A DNA stretch of 10,000 bases, taken from the NCBI GenBank assembly GCA_003024985.2, contig PXIH01S0015569.1; one strand, 5' to 3'. Within the stretch, counting starts at the first letter, position 1, and the number at the start of each line of letters is the position of its first letter. Origin of the DNA: Euperipatoides rowelli (lineage: Eukaryota; Onychophora; Udeonychophora; Euonychophora; Peripatopsidae). The position numbers and the translations under genes were made by a program. Under the pieces are notes generated by a model. That model was not told the DNA's origin, ran no database searches, and was given only the letters and a program-made list of their open reading frames with translations. Positions 6,692 to 10,000 of the stretch are shown here, in pieces.

Positions 6692-7857
6692 GTATAATAC
6701 CACTTTCTCCTATACTCTAGGTTTTGTTAGATACTGTATGTAATTTATTAAACCTCTGGAGAAGTGTGAATAATAATTTTGACCATATACTTTAGGTTTA
6801 CATAGGCGAAGGCCTTTGATAAGTCAATAAAATGACTGTGGCCTGTTTAATCTATGCTGTTTTATGTAAAGAATTGCTTTTGGTAACATTAACAATAATG
6901 TATGTATGTTTTGATCCCTTTTGCACAAAATGATAAGGAATTAAAAATTGTTAAAAGTGGGGCTAATTTATTCTTCAAAAGCTTAGCAAATAATTTTTAC
7001 TTAAAATTTTTGTATATTAATGACCCTATGCAAACCCAAAGTTTGCCCTGATTGTTCTTTTTTTTAAAAAAATCCATATAATGTCTAATCATTGAATTTC
7101 TAAGAAAAACATCATTAAGCCATATATTAAACAAAACTTCATAAAAATATGTTGAAATACTTTGCAAAAGCTAGATGTTATGAGATCTGGCCCGGGAGTA
7201 CTATGTATGTTCATATGCTTTAATGCATCTTGATTATAATTTTTGTCAATAAAGAATTATTGAGACCTTGATTGTTTTGCATAATTTAAAACTGTACATC
7301 CCTTAATTGAATATCATATTCATTAGGTACATAAATTTGCTTAAAATATTTATAAATTTCATTAATCATTTCAATTCCCAATTGATTTTGCTGCCCAATA
7401 TGTGTTAATAATGATGCTGTTTTTTATTATTAAAAAATCTAGAAGAGGTAACCTGACTAACTCCGCCAGCTGAAGGCACTTTTTATATAAGCATCAAAAA
7501 TTTAACCTTGTCTTCAATGGCATTTAATTAAAAGTAGTTTTTTTCTTACATGATAAAAAAAAAGGGTATTTGCTGTTTGTTTAGATTTTTCAAATGATTT
7601 ATAACTGAAGAATAATGAGCTAGTTGCATATTTAATGTTTTATTAAAACACTCATTATGCCTACTATCAAGCCAGTCACATGAATTTTTAATATTCTCAT
7701 CATTTATGTACTGTAAAAGGATTATTTATAATTTTTTCATTAGTTAATACATGTCCGAAAAGAAAAGGTCATATTCCAATTCCAGATGTAAATAAAAATG
7801 CTTTTATTTAACTATATAATAAGGAATATGTTTAGGAGCCCTCAATTCACCATTCTA

Positions 7858-8518
7858 CCTTCAATAATAACATGGTCAACACTACTCTAGGCTTAAGCAA
7901 ATAAGAATGCTTTGAGAAATGCCTCTGCCACAAAAACGTAATCGAAGTGATTTGATGTTCATGCTAGCCTAGTGGATAATTGATGCACCACTGCACAAGC
8001 TTTAGCAACATTAAATAATATATACAACATTCTATTATAAGCATTAGGATCTAGTTTAACAAAATTATCTACATGAAATCTCCTACTATGAGAAGATTTT
8101 TATAGCCTGAGGAATGAGTGACATCACTTTTTGATATAATCTTTTATTAGGTACCCTACTAATAGGAACATAGTATGCTATTAGTATGACTTCAACTCCT
8201 AATAAAGTAACTTTGAGTCTTATAAAATTGGATGGACTGTCAAGTATATGCATATCAGTTGCCTGCAGTTCCTTGGAAATCATGATTATAACTGTCTCTT
8301 TGCGGTAGGAGCTAGTGCTTGATATAGATTATGCACTAACTTAATCCATATCAATAAAATTATGCAGATGATTATTACAATTTTTTTTCACTTAACCTCC
8401 TGCATAAAACATATATCTCTGTCTTGTAATAAGAGCATAACCTAAATTATCTCCTTTTTTTTTAATAATTTATAGCCTGTACATACACGGAGCAAGTTTT
8501 AAAATTACACTGAACCAT
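7858..8518 (-). pseudogene. APE-type endonuclease domain of L1/Tx1-like ORF2, decayed
   Basis: In a working LINE this domain nicks target DNA to prime reverse transcription. The minus strand begins with ATG at 8518 and SVYVQAINYYKRR-like coding (about 8465-8494, with a frameshift), the usual N-terminal 'lNvxGLnxxxKR' segment. ICFMQEVK (8391-8417, another frame) carries the metal-binding Glu. A 65-codon open piece (8283 to 8086) with ISKELQATD, FIRLKV and LIAYYVP matches the central beta-strands. LLIVGDFM (8072-8095) corresponds to the GDFN motif with Asn replaced by Met. TSNHFDYVFV (7929-7958) is the DY motif. SVDHVIIEG (about 7858-7884) is the SDH catalytic motif with one extra residue. At least four frame changes interrupt it. 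Confidence 0.85.
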
Positions 8519-8869
8519 AATGTTATTTATTGTAAACTAAAAATAATAATTAAAAAAAAAAATACTTCTAAATATTAGTTTGAGTTGAATATTGCAATTA
8601 GTAATAGCAATAACCATTTTACCTTTATACTTAATCACACTATTTTGAAATATAATATTTCTCAAACCAATAAAATTATAACATATAAAAAAAAAATTTG
8701 TTTAACCACCTAAAATTCTCTAATACCAAATAATGGGAAAATAAGCTATTAAAAATTAATATATATCTAAAATAACTGTGAGTGTTGTAAAAAGGTTAGT
8801 TGGTCAGGCTAAAATAGAAAATAAAAAAATAAATAAAAAGCCAGGTGATAATAATTATTACACAAGTAG
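8519..8869. other. A+T-rich region upstream of the LINE endonuclease
   Basis: On the minus strand this is where the 5' UTR or ORF1 of the L1/Tx1-like element would lie. All frames are short and no zinc-knuckle, coiled-coil or RRM-like pattern of a LINE ORF1 is seen. Poly(A/T) runs occur at 8551-8562 and 8688-8698. The element is either 5'-truncated near here or its upstream part is eroded. Confidence 0.4.
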
Positions 8870-9150
8870 GCTATAAACATCTTAAACATATAGCTTTTAC
8901 ACTATGGGTCAACAGGATGACAGGTTGGGGTGCAATAGGGAAAAAATTATCCTGGCCAGTAGGCATGGCCAAGGCAAAACAATGTCCACACAAGGTGCCC
9001 ATAGGCCCGGCCAAGTTAAAAAATGTCCATACAATGGCCAAAATATTCACACATCTAGAAAGAAAAAGCTTATCAATTTTCACAAACAAGGGGCCCGTAA
9101 TATTTTTTGCCTTGGGTCCCAATACAGGCCCTCGATACCCCTGTGGATCA
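8870..9150. other. G+C-richer island with internal 42-bp duplication
   Basis: The block stands out from its surroundings by its ggcc-, gccc- and caggcc-containing sequence. It holds a degenerate tandem pair at 8967 and 9009 (ggccaaggcaaaacaatgtc against ggccaagttaaaaaatgtcc), a period of 42 bp. Long frames are open on both strands (plus 8845-9216 and 8904-9203, minus 9122-8871). None resembles a known protein to me, and open frames on both strands fit a locally lower stop-codon density better than a gene. The right edge merges into the repeat beginning at 9124, so the island may be part of a larger interspersed element. A short unrecognised exon cannot be excluded. Confidence 0.45.
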
Positions 9151-9278
9151 AAAGCTGCTGCAACAATTTTCTGGTTTTATCTGGAAATTATTTTAGTTTA
9201 TAATAAAATGTATTAGATTAATACATTTCTGCATATTAAAATTTATGTAAATAAATAAGTTATGAATTTATTTGTAAT
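9124..9278 (+). repeat. Interspersed repeat, copy 1
   Basis: This matches 9539-9684 in direct orientation. Shared landmarks in order are acaggc, ggatcaa, ctgct(g/a)caacaatttt, a ttataataaa..t.tattaga(t) block, and aaataaataagttatg followed by a(a/g)tttatttgtaat. Identity is roughly three quarters with several indels. The end at aaataaataagttatg carries an A-rich direct motif that could be the 3' tail of a SINE-like element, but no tRNA-like head is recognisable. Confidence 0.75.
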
Positions 9279-9538
9279 TTGGTTAGTCTTTATATTTTCC
9301 TTTGTTAGTTTTGTTTAAAATATGGCGTCAAGCATTACGCTAACGCTACTATATGAGATTGACAACAGCATAATGAGTAAAATTATTTCTTAATTTCTGG
9401 ACAGTATTAAAGTTTGTAGACAGATTCACATAATCGGGAAAAAAAAATCTGGTAAAGTTCTTTCATTTTACAAACGTAATTTTGCAGTGAAATCAATATG
9501 ACTTTTGTGCCTAAATGCATGTAAGTATTAGTGTAAAA
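9279..9538. other. Spacer between repeat copies
   Basis: I see nothing recognisable between the two repeat copies apart from an A run near 9441-9447. Confidence 0.4.
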
Positions 9539-9684
9539 ACAGGCATTTTATTCCCACTAGGGATCAACATCTGCTACAACAATTTTATTGCCTGATGCGA
9601 ATTTAATTTGAGGTTATAATAAAGTTTATTAGATAATTCTGAAAATCAGATCACAAATAAATAAGTTATGAGTTTATTTGTAAT
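9539..9684 (+). repeat. Interspersed repeat, copy 2
   Basis: This is the partner of 9124-9278, 415 bp downstream. It starts acaggcattttattccc and ends ataagttatg with agtttatttgtaat. It lacks the G+C-rich left neighbour present before copy 1, so the shared unit seems to begin near acaggc. Confidence 0.75.
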
Positions 9685-10000
9685 CTTTTGCAATGGAATT
9701 GTCTTTGAAAATCCTCAAGAAAACTTAGTCACCTTTATCTCAATCCATTATAGTTTCCATCATCCTGAAGATCTTAGACAAAACATGGAATGCTATTCTG
9801 TTTTTATTGATAAAGAACTTTAACTGCTCATTTAATCAACTTTAACCAATTCAATCAATTACATAATTTTACTCCAGGAGCTCCTATCCATTCTACTTCA
9901 TTTTTAATACTTAGCACCATATCTGTCTATATTCCTGACAATGGTTTTTTTTAAAGTTATCATTAGGGCCTAGCGGTAGTGTGGAATTATGAACTTTGCA
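9685..10000. other. Stretch without recognisable feature
   Basis: No gene, repeat or RNA signature is seen up to the end of the window. Confidence 0.5.

Larger units (their letters stand above)
6110..7400 (-). pseudogene. Reverse transcriptase domain of L1/Tx1-like ORF2, decayed
   Basis: In minus-strand order: EMINEIYKYFKQIYVPNE (within 7380-7288) is the 'i..fY..LY' region before the fingers. STPGPDLITSSFCKVF (about 7165-7205) is the L1/Tx1 'SPGPDGL..EFYK.F' motif. FAKLLKNKLAPLL (6952-6990) matches 'lAK.LanRL'. FIDLSKAFAYVN (6796-6831) is motif A, with the catalytic Asp codon at 6823-6825 kept and the later FD changed to FA. RGVVQCSSLST (about 6650-6685) corresponds ungapped to motif B GVRQGCPLSP with several changed residues. 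FADVNDYTF (about 6199-6225) is motif C, the second catalytic Asp altered. ERTGSIFN (near 6115-6140) matches the following 'SG..iN..K' segment. Between motifs B and C the frame is broken by a TTAA-bounded insertion (6345-6618). Confidence 0.85.
5096..8518 (-). mobile_element. L1/Tx1-like LINE relic, near full-length ORF2
   Basis: This 3.4-kb minus-strand relic preserves, in the right order and spacing, an APE-type endonuclease (8518-7858), a linker, RT (about 7400-6110), the connection region (about 6100-5690) and a C-terminal Cys/His segment (about 5416-5330). The RT block carries L1/Tx1-type signatures: PGPD finger motif, FIDLSKAF motif A, FAD motif C and the DKGGLSLHDL connection motif. Without the 270-bp insertion at 6345-6618 the coding length is about 1,050 codons, somewhat below the usual 1,150-1,300 of this group. 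The first ATG of the endonuclease frame is at 8516-8518; the end is placed at the stop at 5096-5098, which is uncertain. No ORF1 is recognisable upstream. Copies like this are inactive; frameshifts and stops occur roughly every 50-100 codons. Confidence 0.85.

Noticed and set aside
8845-9216. Overlapping frames of 123, 99 and 83 codons on both strands
   Set aside because: Several frames are open at once in a G+C-richer repeat-associated patch, with no recognisable protein; not called as genes.
1-10000. tRNA, rRNA, CRISPR arrays, operons or bacterial signals
   Set aside because: None is seen. There are no cloverleaf-like blocks, no regularly spaced direct repeats with spacers, and no long prokaryote-type coding frames.

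Overview
This is A+T-rich, non-coding animal nuclear DNA, about 70 % A+T by eye. It holds no recognisable host gene. All recognisable protein similarity comes from two decayed non-LTR retrotransposons (LINEs) on the minus strand. The rest is small repeats, hairpins and homopolymer runs. A CR1/L2-like LINE ending in an (AATA)n tail, next to an L1/Tx1-like LINE with short foldback elements, fits an invertebrate metazoan, perhaps a mollusc. That taxon is a guess; nothing here is diagnostic.

Layout. Bases 1-491 carry a two-copy tandem repeat (period 165 bp) whose copies are open in the same frame. Bases 975-2400 hold a palindrome, two copies of a ~120-bp dispersed repeat, a weak inverted pair and a ~263-bp element with 26-bp terminal inverted repeats (1915-2177). 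Bases 2401-3571 are low-complexity A+T-rich DNA. A possible hAT-like terminus lies at 3572-3650. From 3741 to about 4880 runs the 3' part of a CR1/L2/Jockey-group LINE: reverse transcriptase (RT) palm, thumb and C-terminus, then a short 3' UTR with a 16-bp palindrome and the AATA tail. From about 5096 to 8518 runs a second, more complete LINE relic of the L1/Tx1 type. In minus-strand order it has an APE-type endonuclease, RT, connection region and a C-terminal Cys/His motif, with many frameshifts and stops. Bases 8870-9150 form a more G+C-rich patch. Two copies of a ~150-bp repeat lie at 9124-9278 and 9539-9684.

The most informative structure is at 6345-6618. A 266-bp palindromic insertion, bounded by TTAA on both sides, sits between RT motifs B and C of the L1/Tx1-like relic. 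Removing it with one TTAA (270 bp) makes the RT frame continuous again and brings together two segments that are adjacent in this RT family. This points to a non-autonomous, TTAA-targeting (piggyBac-like) element that inserted cleanly. Two more TTAA sites inside it split it into two hairpin units around an inverted copy of the LINE flank. No gene in the window is likely to make a working protein.
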